The position numbers were made by a program, and so were the translations under genes. Shown one piece after another: positions 9,201-16,631 of a stretch of DNA of 64,000 nt. Each line of letters starts with the position of its first letter. Within the stretch, counting starts at the first letter, position 1. Origin of the DNA: DAOVFN01 sp964607835 (GTDB lineage Archaea; Aenigmatarchaeota; Aenigmatarchaeia; QMZP01); the NCBI GenBank assembly GCA_964607835.1, contig CAZSLL010000004.1, positions 1-64,000 on the forward strand. Reading direction: 5' to 3'. Under the pieces are notes generated by a model. The model was not told where the DNA came from and did not search any database. It was given only the letters and a program-made list of their open reading frames with translations.

Positions 9201-10310
9201 TTACACGATGCTTCCGAACAAAAGTCCCGCGGCAGTGGAATACACCACTACGAGCATCACGTATACGGATGTCTTCTTCACTCCGAGCACCCTGTTTATC
9301 ACGAGCATGTTGGGCAGGCTCAGGCTCGGGCCAGCGAGGAGCAGGGCAAGCGCAGGGCCTTGGTGCATGCCCTTTGCAATAAGAGCCTGGAGTATCGGTA
9401 TCTCGGTCAGCGTGGAGAAGTACATGAATGCGCCGAACACGGATGCAAACAGGTTCGAGAAGACCGAGTTGGTTCCCACCACGCCCTCTATGAGCTCCTG
9501 GGGAAGCAGGGGCATTATGAAGCCCGCTACGAAGACCCCTATGAACAGGTACGGGACGAGCATCTTGGTGAAGCCCCATGTCTCCTTGAGCCACTCCCTG
9601 GATGTTTCCCTCCCGAACCTGAATACTGCAATGATGGCCGTCAGGAGAGCAAGCCCTCCCATGAGGGCGTACTTTATCAGGGCATCGATCTGGAGGCCGT
9701 TGACCACAAGGACCATTACCATGGAGGCAAAGAACAAGAGAAGCATTCCGCTGCTGATTTTGTGCTCTTTCCCTTTCTCCATGAACAGCTCGCCTTCCCC
9801 GGATTTCTCCCGGAATATTATGGCCATTGACAGGCCAACCAGTATTGAAATCAGTATGGCAAAGACAATCCTGGCAAATCCTATCTGAATCCCCAGGACG
9901 CTGATGGTCAGGGTCATTGCAGCAATGTTTATGGCAGGGCCTGAGAAGAGGAAGGTTATTGATGGGCCGAGGCCCGCTCCCCTCTGCCGGATGCCTGCGA
10001 ACAGGGGGAGTATGGTGCAGGAGCACACCGCAAGAACGGCTCCAGAAACAGACGCAACGGAATAGGCGATGTATTTCTTGGCCTCCTTGCCGAGGTATTT
10101 CAGCACAGAGTCCTTCTTTATGAAGACGCTGATTGCGCCGGCTATGAAGAAGGCCGGCACAAGGCAGGTGAGGACATGCTGCCGGGCATATTCATGGAGG
10201 AGGTAGAAACCCCCAAGTATGGCATCATCCAGTACCCCGGCTCCCACAGGCATCAGGTAGAATGCCAGGAAGACTGCTGCAATTATCAGGAATGCGTTCC
10301 TCTCTTTCAT
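9201..10310 (-). CDS. ArsP/DUF318-type membrane permease (COG0701)
   Basis: This is a polytopic membrane protein of about 369 residues and 8-10 helices. Signature segments are VCSCTILPLFAGI, with a cysteine pair in a membrane helix, and FLFSGPAINIAAMTL, both typical of the predicted permease family that includes ArsP (organoarsenical efflux) and SO_0444-type metal exporters. It is the last gene of the arsenical module, just after the small CPTC protein. Start is set at the ATG at 10310; an upstream TTG is also in frame. Efflux of arsenicals or metals is inferred from context. Confidence 0.78.
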   Translation of the reverse strand: MKERNAFLIIAAVFLAFYLMPVGAGVLDDAILGGFYLLHEYARQHVLTCLVPAFFIAGAISVFIKKDSVLKYLGKEAKKYIAYSVASVSGAVLAVCSCTILPLFAGIRQRGAGLGPSITFLFSGPAINIAAMTLTISVLGIQIGFARIVFAILISILVGLSMAIIFREKSGEGELFMEKGKEHKISSGMLLLFFASMVMVLVVNGLQIDALIKYALMGGLALLTAIIAVFRFGRETSREWLKETWGFTKMLVPYLFIGVFVAGFIMPLLPQELIEGVVGTNSVFSNLFASVFGAFMYFSTLTEIPILQALIAKGMHQGPALALLLAGPSLSLPNMLVINRVLGVKKTSVYVMLVVVYSTAAGLLFGSIV

Positions 10311-10316
10311 ATCCAA

Positions 10317-10556
10317 TCACTTCGAGTGCTTTTTCACGAGCTCGAGTATCTCTTCCTCGCTTGGGTTCCCCACGTGCACGGGCTTGCCGTCTATCAGGAT
10401 AGCGGGGCTTCCCATTATGCCCCTCTTGACGAGCTCTGCCACGTCCTTTATGTACTCGATCTCTGCATTCAGCTTTCCCTGCTCCTTGAGCCTCTTCACC
10501 TTGCTGTAAAGCCCCTCGCAGGTCGGGCATCCCGAGCCGATTACTGTTATCTTCAT
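10317..10556 (-). CDS. Small thioredoxin-fold redox protein, CPTC motif (ArsE-like)
   Basis: At 79 residues this is a minimal thioredoxin-fold protein: MKITVIGSGCPTCEGLY places a CxxC at the first helix and GSPAILIDGKPV is the cis-proline segment. It belongs to the redox-active disulfide protein 2 group. It lies between ArsG-like and ArsP-like permease genes, as small thioredoxins do in arsEFG-type clusters, where ArsE and ArsF are thought to act in reducing nitroaromatic arsenicals. Naming it ArsE rests on position, not on residue-level evidence. Confidence 0.75.
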   Translation of the reverse strand: MKITVIGSGCPTCEGLYSKVKRLKEQGKLNAEIEYIKDVAELVKRGIMGSPAILIDGKPVHVGNPSEEEILELVKKHSK

Positions 10557-10565
10557 CAAATCACC

Positions 10566-11270
10566 TCAAAACAATATCAATACAGAGTATATCCCCACCG
10601 CAACGAACACGACGGACACTGTCCTCCTGCTCCATGTGTCTATGGCGCTCACCTTGCTCATTGCCGAGCTGAGCCTCGACACGCCGAAGCTCAGTATAAG
10701 GGAGAATGCGATTACGGGTATCCCGGTCGCGACGGCGAATACCGCTGGAAGCACCAGGGCATCCCCTGCAACGACTGCCAGGGGGATGAGCATCCCGAAG
10801 AACAGCACCGCGCTGAAGGGGCAGAAGGCGAGCGCGAACAGCGCTCCAAGGGAGAACGAGCCCAGGACCCCTTTGCTGGCCAGCTGCTCTTTGAGCATGG
10901 TTGTCCTGCCTCCTCCGAATGAGGGAAGCCTGACCTTTCCCGAAAGCAGGATGCCGATGATTATGAGCAGGGGGCCAAGGAGCAGTCCTCCGCTGCCCTG
11001 CAACAGCATTGACACGGGCTGCATGCTTATCCCCACCCAAACGACTGCCGCTGCAATCCCCACGTAGGTAAGCATCCTGCCCAGTGTGTATGACAACCCG
11101 AAAGCAAGGGTCTTCCTGTTTTGCCCGGCCTTCCTCGATACCGCGGCTATTGCCGTGATGTTGGTGGCCATGGGGCAGGGGCTCAGCGCCATCATGAGGC
11201 CGATGAAGAATGCCGCGACAAGGGCAATCTCGCTCGTTCCCATTGCCTCCATGAAAGCCATTATGTCCAT
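10566..11270 (-). CDS. arsG: ArsG-type efflux permease (CcdA-like)
   Basis: The 234-residue protein has six or seven membrane helices of the CcdA/DsbD fold, with MALSPCPMATNITAIAAVS in helix 1 and ALAFCPFSAVLFFGMLIPL in helix 4, each holding the Cys-Pro pair. This SPCPxATN signature is that of the aromatic aminobenzylarsenical efflux permease ArsG family. Its ATG directly follows the ArsF stop and the CPTC gene is next, so the trio is an operon. It could alternatively move electrons across the membrane, as CcdA does, to the extracytoplasmic ArsF-like protein. Confidence 0.8.
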   Translation of the reverse strand: MDIMAFMEAMGTSEIALVAAFFIGLMMALSPCPMATNITAIAAVSRKAGQNRKTLAFGLSYTLGRMLTYVGIAAAVVWVGISMQPVSMLLQGSGGLLLGPLLIIIGILLSGKVRLPSFGGGRTTMLKEQLASKGVLGSFSLGALFALAFCPFSAVLFFGMLIPLAVVAGDALVLPAVFAVATGIPVIAFSLILSFGVSRLSSAMSKVSAIDTWSRRTVSVVFVAVGIYSVLILF

Positions 11271-11759
11271 TCATCCACCACCCAGCTTCTCCTCGATGAC
11301 CCCCCTGAGGTAATCCATGAAGCCTTCCTTGTCGTTTATCTTGTACCAGACGTTGGTGTTCTGCTCCTTCGAGAAGCTGCCGTCATTCCTGTAAACCCCT
11401 ATCCACAATGAGGAGCCCGTTGCCCCGTATTTCTGCACCAGGGCTGAGTTCCCGGGAAGCTCGCCGTTGACGTGAGCGAAAACCACATCTCCTGACTCCA
11501 GCTCTTCAGCGAAGTATGTGTTCATGGTCTCTTCCGCGAAATCGCCCAATGTGACGCATGAATAGCACTGGTTGTGGCCGTGGAAGTGGAGCACCTCGAC
11601 TTTATCAATATCATCTGAAAGGGGAACATCAGCAATGGACATGCCCTGCTCCTGAACCTGAACGCCGGCATCATCGTTGCCAGTGTCATTTTCCTGGTTC
11701 ACGCACCCTGAAGAAACCAGGACTGCCGCCAGAATGAACAATAAAAACATTTTTTTCAT
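11271..11759 (-). CDS. arsF: ArsF-family exported lipoprotein (nitrophenyl-arsenical reductase subunit-like)
   Basis: A lipoprotein signal (MKKMFLLFILAAVLVSSGC) fixes the start at 11759 rather than the longer frame. The mature part holds VEVLHFHGHNQCYSCVTLGDFAEETM, the HxxxxCxxC helix of the ArsF family, and a thioredoxin-like core ending in VWYKIND. ArsF works with ArsE and ArsG in resistance to nitrophenyl arsenicals in Shewanella. Here it lies upstream of arsG and downstream of a ferredoxin. In an archaeon it would sit outside the membrane, lipid-anchored. Confidence 0.78.
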   Translation of the reverse strand: MKKMFLLFILAAVLVSSGCVNQENDTGNDDAGVQVQEQGMSIADVPLSDDIDKVEVLHFHGHNQCYSCVTLGDFAEETMNTYFAEELESGDVVFAHVNGELPGNSALVQKYGATGSSLWIGVYRNDGSFSKEQNTNVWYKINDKEGFMDYLRGVIEEKLGGG

Positions 11760-11760
11760 T

Positions 11761-12060
11761 TCATCCACCCCTGCACTGGCATCCGGTTGTGACGCCTTTC
11801 CCGTTTGAAAGCCCTTCAAGATATGATTCCGGCGGGTGGCTGATTGCATTCTGCGGGCAAACAGCCTGGCATCCCGTGCAGCCTACGATGCAATTCTCGG
11901 GTGCAATCACTTTGGGCTTCCCACCCCTTTCGACGTAAACGCCATGCTTGCATTTCCTGATGCATGCCATGCAGGAATTGCATTTGTTATGGTCAATGGT
12001 CGGGAACCATTGTATCCTGTTTCTGGGAATGCCGGACCATGTATTATCATGAGTGCTCAT
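11761..12060 (-). CDS. Two-cluster 4Fe-4S ferredoxin-like protein
   Basis: This 99-residue protein shows two ferredoxin motifs: CNSCMACIRKCKHGVY near residue 30 and CIVGCTGCQAVCPQNAI near residue 60, enough for two [4Fe-4S] clusters. There is also a C-terminal GCQCRGG tail that could bind metal. Start is the ATG at 12060, overlapping the end of the cupin gene by 14 bp. It has no signal peptide, so it probably supplies electrons in the cytoplasm to the redox proteins of the arsenical module. Confidence 0.85.
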   Translation of the reverse strand: MSTHDNTWSGIPRNRIQWFPTIDHNKCNSCMACIRKCKHGVYVERGGKPKVIAPENCIVGCTGCQAVCPQNAISHPPESYLEGLSNGKGVTTGCQCRGG

Positions 12061-12379
12061 CTTCTCTGCCTCCCTTTGCATTGTCCCGTATACCGAGAAT
12101 TACCAGGTCCTCGCTGGCCCTTATTCCCCTTGTCTCCCCTCTCTTGATGAAGATTCCCTGGTTTCTCTTCAGTTCTGACTCGCCGTTGGAATCGGTGAAC
12201 GTGCCACTGCCTTCCGTCACCAGGAGGAACACCCCATAATCCTCTGGGTGCGGGGGGATTTCAGTCCCTGCCTTCAGGCAAATCAGCGATGCCTGGAAGC
12301 TGCCGCCATCGAACAGAAGCTCAGGAGAGGGCTTCCCGCGTGAAAATGATATTCTCTCGTCCAGCCTGTGCACCTTCAT
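12047..12379 (-). CDS. Small cupin-domain protein
   Basis: The 110 residues form a single cupin barrel: FQASLICLKAGTEIPPHPEDYGVFLLVTEGSGTF is cupin motif 1, with one clear histidine, and a second strand set ends in GETRGIRASEDLVILGI. The full His-His-Glu-His metal set is not obvious, so it may be a sensor or carrier rather than an enzyme. Its ATG at 12379 overlaps the arsR stop (ATGA-type coupling), so it is co-translated with arsR. Confidence 0.75.
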   Translation of the reverse strand: MKVHRLDERISFSRGKPSPELLFDGGSFQASLICLKAGTEIPPHPEDYGVFLLVTEGSGTFTDSNGESELKRNQGIFIKRGETRGIRASEDLVILGIRDNAKGGREDEHS

Positions 12380-12684
12380 TTGTTTCCCTCCATGCAGCAC
12401 GCTTTCTTCAGGACAGCACCCTCCGGATAACCAAGGGATTTGAATATGTCGCAGACCCTCAGGTCCTTAAGCCTGTAAAAGACGTTCTTGCCCTCCTTCC
12501 TGCTCTCCAGTATGCCCCACTCCTCGAGCTTGCCCAGCTGTATGGAAACTGTTGACTGGGTCCTTTTGACGTGGGGAAATATCTCGCACACGCATCTCTC
12601 CCCCTCGAGCAGGAACTCCACTATCCTGAACCTCGTCTCGTCGGAGAGTGCCTTCAATGTTTCCAGTGGCCTATTCATAGTCAT
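12376..12684 (-). CDS. arsR: ArsR-family metalloid-responsive repressor
   Basis: The 102-residue winged-helix protein has the family layout: LKALSDETRFRIVEFLLEGERCVCEIF carries the CxC metal site in the first part of the reader region, and VKRTQSTVSIQLGKLEEWGILESRKEGKNVFYRL is the recognition helix and wing. A C-terminal ACCMEGNK adds two cysteines. The start may be ATG at 12684 or 12678; either overlaps an operator-like repeat at 12683-12702. The arrangement (TATA, operator, start) implies autorepression relieved by As(III) or a similar thiophile. Confidence 0.9.
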   Translation of the reverse strand: MTMNRPLETLKALSDETRFRIVEFLLEGERCVCEIFPHVKRTQSTVSIQLGKLEEWGILESRKEGKNVFYRLKDLRVCDIFKSLGYPEGAVLKKACCMEGNK

Positions 12685-12702
12685 ATTGATGCCTGTCAAT
12701 AT
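12683..12702 (-). promoter_or_regulatory. Putative ArsR operator, ATATTGA-N6-TCAATAT
   Basis: Bases 12683-12689 and 12696-12702 form 7-bp inverted arms separated by six bases. The site lies at the arsR start and just downstream of a TATA-like sequence (about 12702-12712), so bound repressor would block initiation on what is probably a nearly leaderless mRNA. The same arms and spacing recur at 21921-21940. Confidence 0.7.
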
Positions 12703-12716
12703 TTATAAATGTATCG

Positions 12717-13319
12717 TCAGTCCCGAAGATACCAGAAAGCACCCCTGAACCTTTTGTCCTTCAGGCTGCCTTTCATGACCACAAGCAGCTCGTCTCCGCT
12801 ACCGAATTCTTCCCACGGAACAAGAACAGGGTCATTTCTTTCAAGCCCGGCTGCTTTTGCCTCCCGGGTGGATTCATGATAGAGTATTTCTGATTCCGGC
12901 AGCAGCCGCTCCGAAACAGCCCGGTCAACTGCAGTGTGTATCCCCATTCCAGAGAGCTGCCCGGAATCGATGAACGCCTTTTTGTTGAAGACCAGCGTGT
13001 AGCCATCCCTTAGGGTTCTTTCGGCCGCCCCGCCCGGAAGCTCGTGGGGCTTTGCCTTCCTCCCTATAATGGCGGAATTGATTGTGCCTTCTCTTAACGC
13101 CCCGAGGGCAGCCGAAGCCGAGCCGAATCCGATGATTTCCGTATTTTCCATGCTGCCCGCAACCTCCATCGCATCGCTTCTCACTGTTGGGCAGTATCCT
13201 ATAACACCTCCTTCTGGCGGCTTTGTTTCTGCGGCTGTGCCATGGATATGATTGAGGGAGGCCCCGTATGAGGCAGCCAGCAAAATCCCTGCAAAGACAA
13301 TGGCAGCATAAAGTTTCAT
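12717..13319 (-). CDS. Exported small substrate-binding-like protein (200 aa), function unknown
   Basis: A signal peptide (MKLYAAIVFAGILLAASYGAS) is followed by a domain with the look of a truncated periplasmic-binding fold: a GYCPTVRSDAMEVA loop, then SASAALGALREGTINSAIIGRKAKP and a terminal lobe ending KGSLKDKRFRGAFWYLRD. It is far shorter than typical PstS or ModA proteins and no transporter genes are nearby. The start at 13319 avoids a longer overlap with lplB. It may bind an oxyanion or report on one, but that is only inference from fold impression. Confidence 0.5.
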   Translation of the reverse strand: MKLYAAIVFAGILLAASYGASLNHIHGTAAETKPPEGGVIGYCPTVRSDAMEVAGSMENTEIIGFGSASAALGALREGTINSAIIGRKAKPHELPGGAAERTLRDGYTLVFNKKAFIDSGQLSGMGIHTAVDRAVSERLLPESEILYHESTREAKAAGLERNDPVLVPWEEFGSGDELLVVMKGSLKDKRFRGAFWYLRD

Positions 13320-13588
13320 GCCAGGCACATCCTTATGGCGTCGGCAAGGTCCTTAGCGGAAAACCCCACCAGCATGGCGCTTTCGCGGCTTACTGCATTG
13401 CCTATAACCCCATCTGCTTCGGTTACCTCTGTGCCTGCCAGCGCCTCTTCTATTCTTTCCAGCGCCCCTTCAGGGTGGATGAAGAAGTCGCCCGTTATCA
13501 TTATCCTCTTTATCATCATCCCTTCAAGGACGATATCAATCCGTATCAGCTTCCCGCCGGGAACCTTGTAGTCAACGTGCCTTCTCAT
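13316..13588 (-). CDS. lplB: Lipoate-protein ligase C-terminal subunit (LplB)
   Basis: This 90-residue protein matches the separate accessory domain of bipartite archaeal lipoate ligases: YKVPGGKLIRIDIVLEGMMIKRIMITGDFFIHPEGALERIEEAL is the family core. It is needed with LplA to activate lipoate to lipoyl-AMP, as in Thermoplasma. The ATG at 13588 overlaps the lplA stop as ATGA, so equal translation is likely; a longer start at 13630 exists. Confidence 0.88.
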   Translation of the reverse strand: MRRHVDYKVPGGKLIRIDIVLEGMMIKRIMITGDFFIHPEGALERIEEALAGTEVTEADGVIGNAVSRESAMLVGFSAKDLADAIRMCLA

Positions 13589-14340
13589 CTCCAATGATTC
13601 CACCCCCTTGTCGAGTATTTTTCCCTGCACAGCCTTTCAGCGGTTTTCATCTCCGTGGGCGTCAGCTCTCCTGCAACGAATCTTGTGCCGAATGCGCGCT
13701 CAAAACCGGAAACCAGCGATTCCTGAAGCCGGAGGACTGAAGTCGGCCTGCCTGTTTCCATTCTCAGCGACGTCACCCTTTCTTCAGCGCTCTTTATGAG
13801 CTTGTCCCTTATCTTCTCATCCGGCACCTTCAGCAATGAAAACATCCTTTTGACGTCAGCATCCATCAGAATCGTGCCATGCTGGAGGAGGACGCCGTTT
13901 TTTCTTGTCTGGGCATTGCCGGAGATTTTCCTGCCGTTCACGACAATATCGTTGACTGGCCTGAACTCCGCATCAATACCGAGCAATCCCAGTCCATCGA
14001 CTATCCCTGAGCATATCTTTTCATATGACTCAATTATTCCATGGGGCACGTCTTTCTCGGACAGGGCCATGGAATATGTCAGTTCATTTTCATGGAAAAC
14101 CGCCCCGCCGCCTGTATACCTTCTTACTATGTCAGCACCCATTTCCTTTGCCCTTTCAGCGTCGACTTCCTGCTTCAGGCTCTGGAAAATGCCTATGGTG
14201 ACTGCGGGGGGCTTCCATGTGAAGAATCTCAGCGTGTTCGGCACCATGTTTTCCGACCTCGCCGCAAGCATGGCCTCGTCTATTGCCATCTGCATAGCGC
14301 CGTCCGTTTCCATTGTTTTGACCAGCCTCCATTTATCCAT
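13585..14340 (-). CDS. lplA: Lipoate-protein ligase A, catalytic subunit (LplA)
   Basis: The 251-residue protein has the BPL/LplA catalytic fold. RRYTGGGAVFHENELTYS is the lipoate/ATP-binding loop and GRKISGNAQTRKNGVLLQHGTIL carries the catalytic-site lysine segment. It attaches free lipoate (or octanoate) to a carrier lysine, using LplB encoded directly downstream. The natural target in this island is the GcvH-like protein at 19125. A lipoprotein gene ends one base before its start. Confidence 0.92.
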   Translation of the reverse strand: MDKWRLVKTMETDGAMQMAIDEAMLAARSENMVPNTLRFFTWKPPAVTIGIFQSLKQEVDAERAKEMGADIVRRYTGGGAVFHENELTYSMALSEKDVPHGIIESYEKICSGIVDGLGLLGIDAEFRPVNDIVVNGRKISGNAQTRKNGVLLQHGTILMDADVKRMFSLLKVPDEKIRDKLIKSAEERVTSLRMETGRPTSVLRLQESLVSGFERAFGTRFVAGELTPTEMKTAERLCREKYSTRGWNHWR

Positions 14341-14341
14341 T

Positions 14342-14791
14342 CTAATCCCCGACCAATTCTATCGTCTTGTTTGAAGATGATACCAATGATTCTCCGATAA
14401 ACAATTCAAGGCTTATGGAATAAGGCCCTGGATAAACACCTCCGCAGCCGGAAGTGCAGTAAGGGGTTCTTGCAAAAAAGGTTAATTTGTTCTCTCCTGC
14501 ATCCAGGTCTGTTGTCCTCGAATCATCGATGTATGCGTAGCTGTAGGGCTTTATTCCGGTCAGCCTTACCGAAACGTTCCCAACATTTCTGGGGCTTGCT
14601 ATGACAGCCGAAATCTCCATTTCCTCATGCGAGCCATACACGCCCTTGTCTGTTTCAAATTCCATGATAATGATGTCAGCAGTTTCCTTTCCGGATGCAT
14701 CCGTTCCTCCGGTGCAGCCGGAAACCGCGACCATTCCAGAGACTGCCAGCGCCAGTAAAATGAAATTCCCCGTGCCAACCGGTTTGTTCAT
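14342..14791 (-). CDS. Lipoprotein of unknown function (149 aa)
   Basis: A lipoprotein signal with lipobox-like VAVSGC is followed by an Ig-like beta domain (DKGVYGSHEEMEISAVIASPRNVGNVSVRLTGI). It has a cysteine pair in ARTPYCTSGCGGVYPGPYSI that could form a disulfide or bind a metal. I do not recognise the family. It lies between lipA and lplA, with no spacing on either side, so it is co-expressed with lipoate assembly. The cysteines make it a possible extracytoplasmic partner of the thiol-redox proteins. Confidence 0.65.
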   Translation of the reverse strand: MNKPVGTGNFILLALAVSGMVAVSGCTGGTDASGKETADIIIMEFETDKGVYGSHEEMEISAVIASPRNVGNVSVRLTGIKPYSYAYIDDSRTTDLDAGENKLTFFARTPYCTSGCGGVYPGPYSISLELFIGESLVSSSNKTIELVGD

Positions 14792-15633
14792 ATGCAATCC
14801 CCCGCCCTGTATGAGCTTCTCACCAGAGGCCCTGCAGAAACATGTTCTATGCCCATTTGCCTGGCCTTTTCTGCAATCTTATTGAATTCTTCTTTTGAAT
14901 AGTATTTTTTCACCCCAAAATGCTTTTTGCCTGGCTGCAGATACTGGCCGATTGTTACAATGTCGCAGCCGGCCCTTTTCAAATCCTTCATTGTATTGGT
15001 TATTTGCACATCATCTTCCCCAAAACCAAGCATAAGCCCTGATTTTGTCTTTATTTCCGGGCAAAGCTTTTTTGCATTCTTCAGCAACTGGAGAGACATA
15101 TCATAATTGCCTCTGGGCCGCAGAACCGGGAAAAGCTCTTTGACCACCTCGATGTTGTGATTCAGCACGTCTGGCCTGGAACCGATTATTTTCCTTAGCG
15201 CTTCCCAGTTCCCTTTCAGGTCAGATATCAGGAGCTCTATTCTGCACAGAGGATTAATCTTCCTGATTTCATTTACTGTCTTCACAAAGTGCTCAGCCCC
15301 GCAATCCTCTAAATCATCCCTTGTGACGCAGGTTATGACAGCATAATTCAGGCCGAGCTCTTTAACCGCTTGCGCTATTCTTTCCGGCTCATTTTCATCG
15401 ACATCTTCAGGCAATCCCTTGTTTATGCCGCAGTAAAGGCAGTTTCTTGTGCAGGTGTCTCCCAGAACCATGAACGTTGCTGTGCCTCTCGAGAAGCATT
15501 CGTACCTGTTAGGGCAGTCTGCTTCCATGCACACAGTCCTGAGGCCGCGCCTGTTTATGGCATCCAATGTCTCAACGTAGCGGCTTCTGCTGAAAGGCCT
15601 TATGCTGACCCATTCGGGGAGATGGTCAGGCAT
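14788..15633 (-). CDS. lipA: Lipoyl synthase (LipA)
   Basis: This 281-residue radical SAM enzyme inserts two sulfurs into octanoyl-carrier to make lipoyl-carrier. The auxiliary cluster motif CMEADCPNRYEC precedes the SAM cluster motif CTRNCLYC, the order unique to LipA, and the C-terminal SSYRAG supplies the serine ligand of the auxiliary cluster. It is the canonical LipA type, not the split LipS1/LipS2 type usual for sulfur-oxidising sHdr clusters. Start at ATG 15633 follows the upstream stop at 15639. Confidence 0.95.
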   Translation of the reverse strand: MPDHLPEWVSIRPFSRSRYVETLDAINRRGLRTVCMEADCPNRYECFSRGTATFMVLGDTCTRNCLYCGINKGLPEDVDENEPERIAQAVKELGLNYAVITCVTRDDLEDCGAEHFVKTVNEIRKINPLCRIELLISDLKGNWEALRKIIGSRPDVLNHNIEVVKELFPVLRPRGNYDMSLQLLKNAKKLCPEIKTKSGLMLGFGEDDVQITNTMKDLKRAGCDIVTIGQYLQPGKKHFGVKKYYSKEEFNKIAEKARQMGIEHVSAGPLVRSSYRAGDCI

Positions 15634-15638
15634 TGCCC

Positions 15639-15917
15639 TCAAGAAACCACCCTGTTGTTTTCTATCAGGTCCACAAACCCGTCATAACTGACCAGCACGG
15701 CCTTGGCCCTGTTTTTTATGCCCCTCAATTCAAGGTCTTCCTTCAGGGCCAGGAGCTCGATTCTTTTTTTCTTGATGTCTTCAAGGAAGCGCGATTTTTC
15801 ACTGTTCAGGATGAGAACTCCATCCTGTATCAGGAGCACCTTGTCCTTGGGCCCCGAAAAGTCCAGTATCTTTTCGCTGCATTTCCAGAGCGGATTCTTT
15901 ACTATAAACAGCACCAT
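15639..15917 (-). CDS. DsrH/TusB-like sulfur relay protein
   Basis: The 92-residue protein has a short Rossmann-like DsrE-superfamily fold: MVLFIVKNPLWKCSEKILDFSGPKDKVLLIQDGVLIL is the hallmark of the DsrH/TusB branch, whose loop after LLIQDGV normally carries a cysteine; here none is obvious in that loop. It is the last of three adjacent DsrE-superfamily genes, which form a hexameric sulfur-transfer complex in other organisms. Gene order E, F, H matches dsrEFH. Confidence 0.72.
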   Translation of the reverse strand: MVLFIVKNPLWKCSEKILDFSGPKDKVLLIQDGVLILNSEKSRFLEDIKKKRIELLALKEDLELRGIKNRAKAVLVSYDGFVDLIENNRVVS

Positions 15918-15926
15918 ATTTTCACC

Positions 15927-16277
15927 TCATATCCTGATTGTCACGTCTGATTCTTCAATCATGCCCCTGATACCTTCCCCGCTGACCATGGGAACATCAA
16001 TCAGGTCCTTCTTTGACAGGCCCCTTCTCCTTAATGATTCCTTGTGGCAGAATATCTTGAGCCCGAAATCGCCTGCATTTCCGAAGCCTTCTTTCATGCC
16101 TGTCATCCCGAAAGCTTCAGGGTCCTGTTTCCTGTTAAGGCAAAACACGCCGTCTTCCACAAAGACCAGCCTGGTTTCAAGATCCATCCCTGCAAATGCA
16201 ATCCCCGCGCGCAGGGCTTCTGCTGCAAAGACGCTTCCATATGGAGCATCCTCCACTATCAACAGCACTCTCTTCAT
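15927..16277 (-). CDS. DsrF/TusC-like sulfur relay protein
   Basis: Of about 116 residues, it begins MKRVLLIVEDAPYGSVFAAEALRAGIAFAG, the DsrF/TusC nucleotide-free Rossmann start, followed by RLVFVEDGVFCL and a C-terminal SGEGIRGMIEESDVTI. Four in-frame starts (GTG and three ATGs) lie in gtgatgatgatg; I chose the last because GGTGA gives a ribosome-binding site. It sits between the DsrE-like and DsrH-like genes, implying a heterotrimeric complex. Confidence 0.75.
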   Translation of the reverse strand: MKRVLLIVEDAPYGSVFAAEALRAGIAFAGMDLETRLVFVEDGVFCLNRKQDPEAFGMTGMKEGFGNAGDFGLKIFCHKESLRRRGLSKKDLIDVPMVSGEGIRGMIEESDVTIRI

Positions 16278-16286
16278 CATCATCAC

Positions 16287-16631
16287 CTACAGGCTTACAA
16301 ACCTGTCGCATTCGTCAATCATTTCAGCGAGCCCCGGCAGCCCCTCGAGCTCGCCCCTTTCTATCAGCTGGTCTCTCTTTATCCCCCTGAACTGGATGCA
16401 GACGCCGCATATTTTCACCCCGACGCCAGCTCTGGCCAGCTCATCAAGCCTTTTTGAAAGGTTCCTCTCGCTTCCGGAATTGATGTCCTTGTTTGCCGCC
16501 ATCACGCTGTCAACATAAAGAAATATCATGACTTCATGCTTTTTCCTGAGGGCGGCCTTCGCCAGGCGGTATGCAGTATCCATATCCTGGTAAGTGTAGG
16601 GAGGCCTTACAAGCATTATTCCCAGTTTCAT
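16287..16631 (-). CDS. DsrE/TusD-like sulfurtransferase subunit
   Basis: The 114-residue protein starts MKLGIMLVRPPYTYQDMDTAYRLAKAALRKKHEVMIFLYVDSV and carries the conserved sulfur-carrying cysteine region GVKICGVCIQFRGI near residue 80, as expected for the active DsrE/TusD subunit. It overlaps the YeeE gene stop by four bases. It likely accepts persulfide sulfur from or passes it to TusA, encoded just upstream. Confidence 0.8.
   Translation of the reverse strand: MKLGIMLVRPPYTYQDMDTAYRLAKAALRKKHEVMIFLYVDSVMAANKDINSGSERNLSKRLDELARAGVGVKICGVCIQFRGIKRDQLIERGELEGLPGLAEMIDECDRFVSL

Noticed and set aside
12717..13319. Phosphate-binding protein PstS
   Set aside because: Too short, missing typical PstS motifs and no transporter genes nearby.
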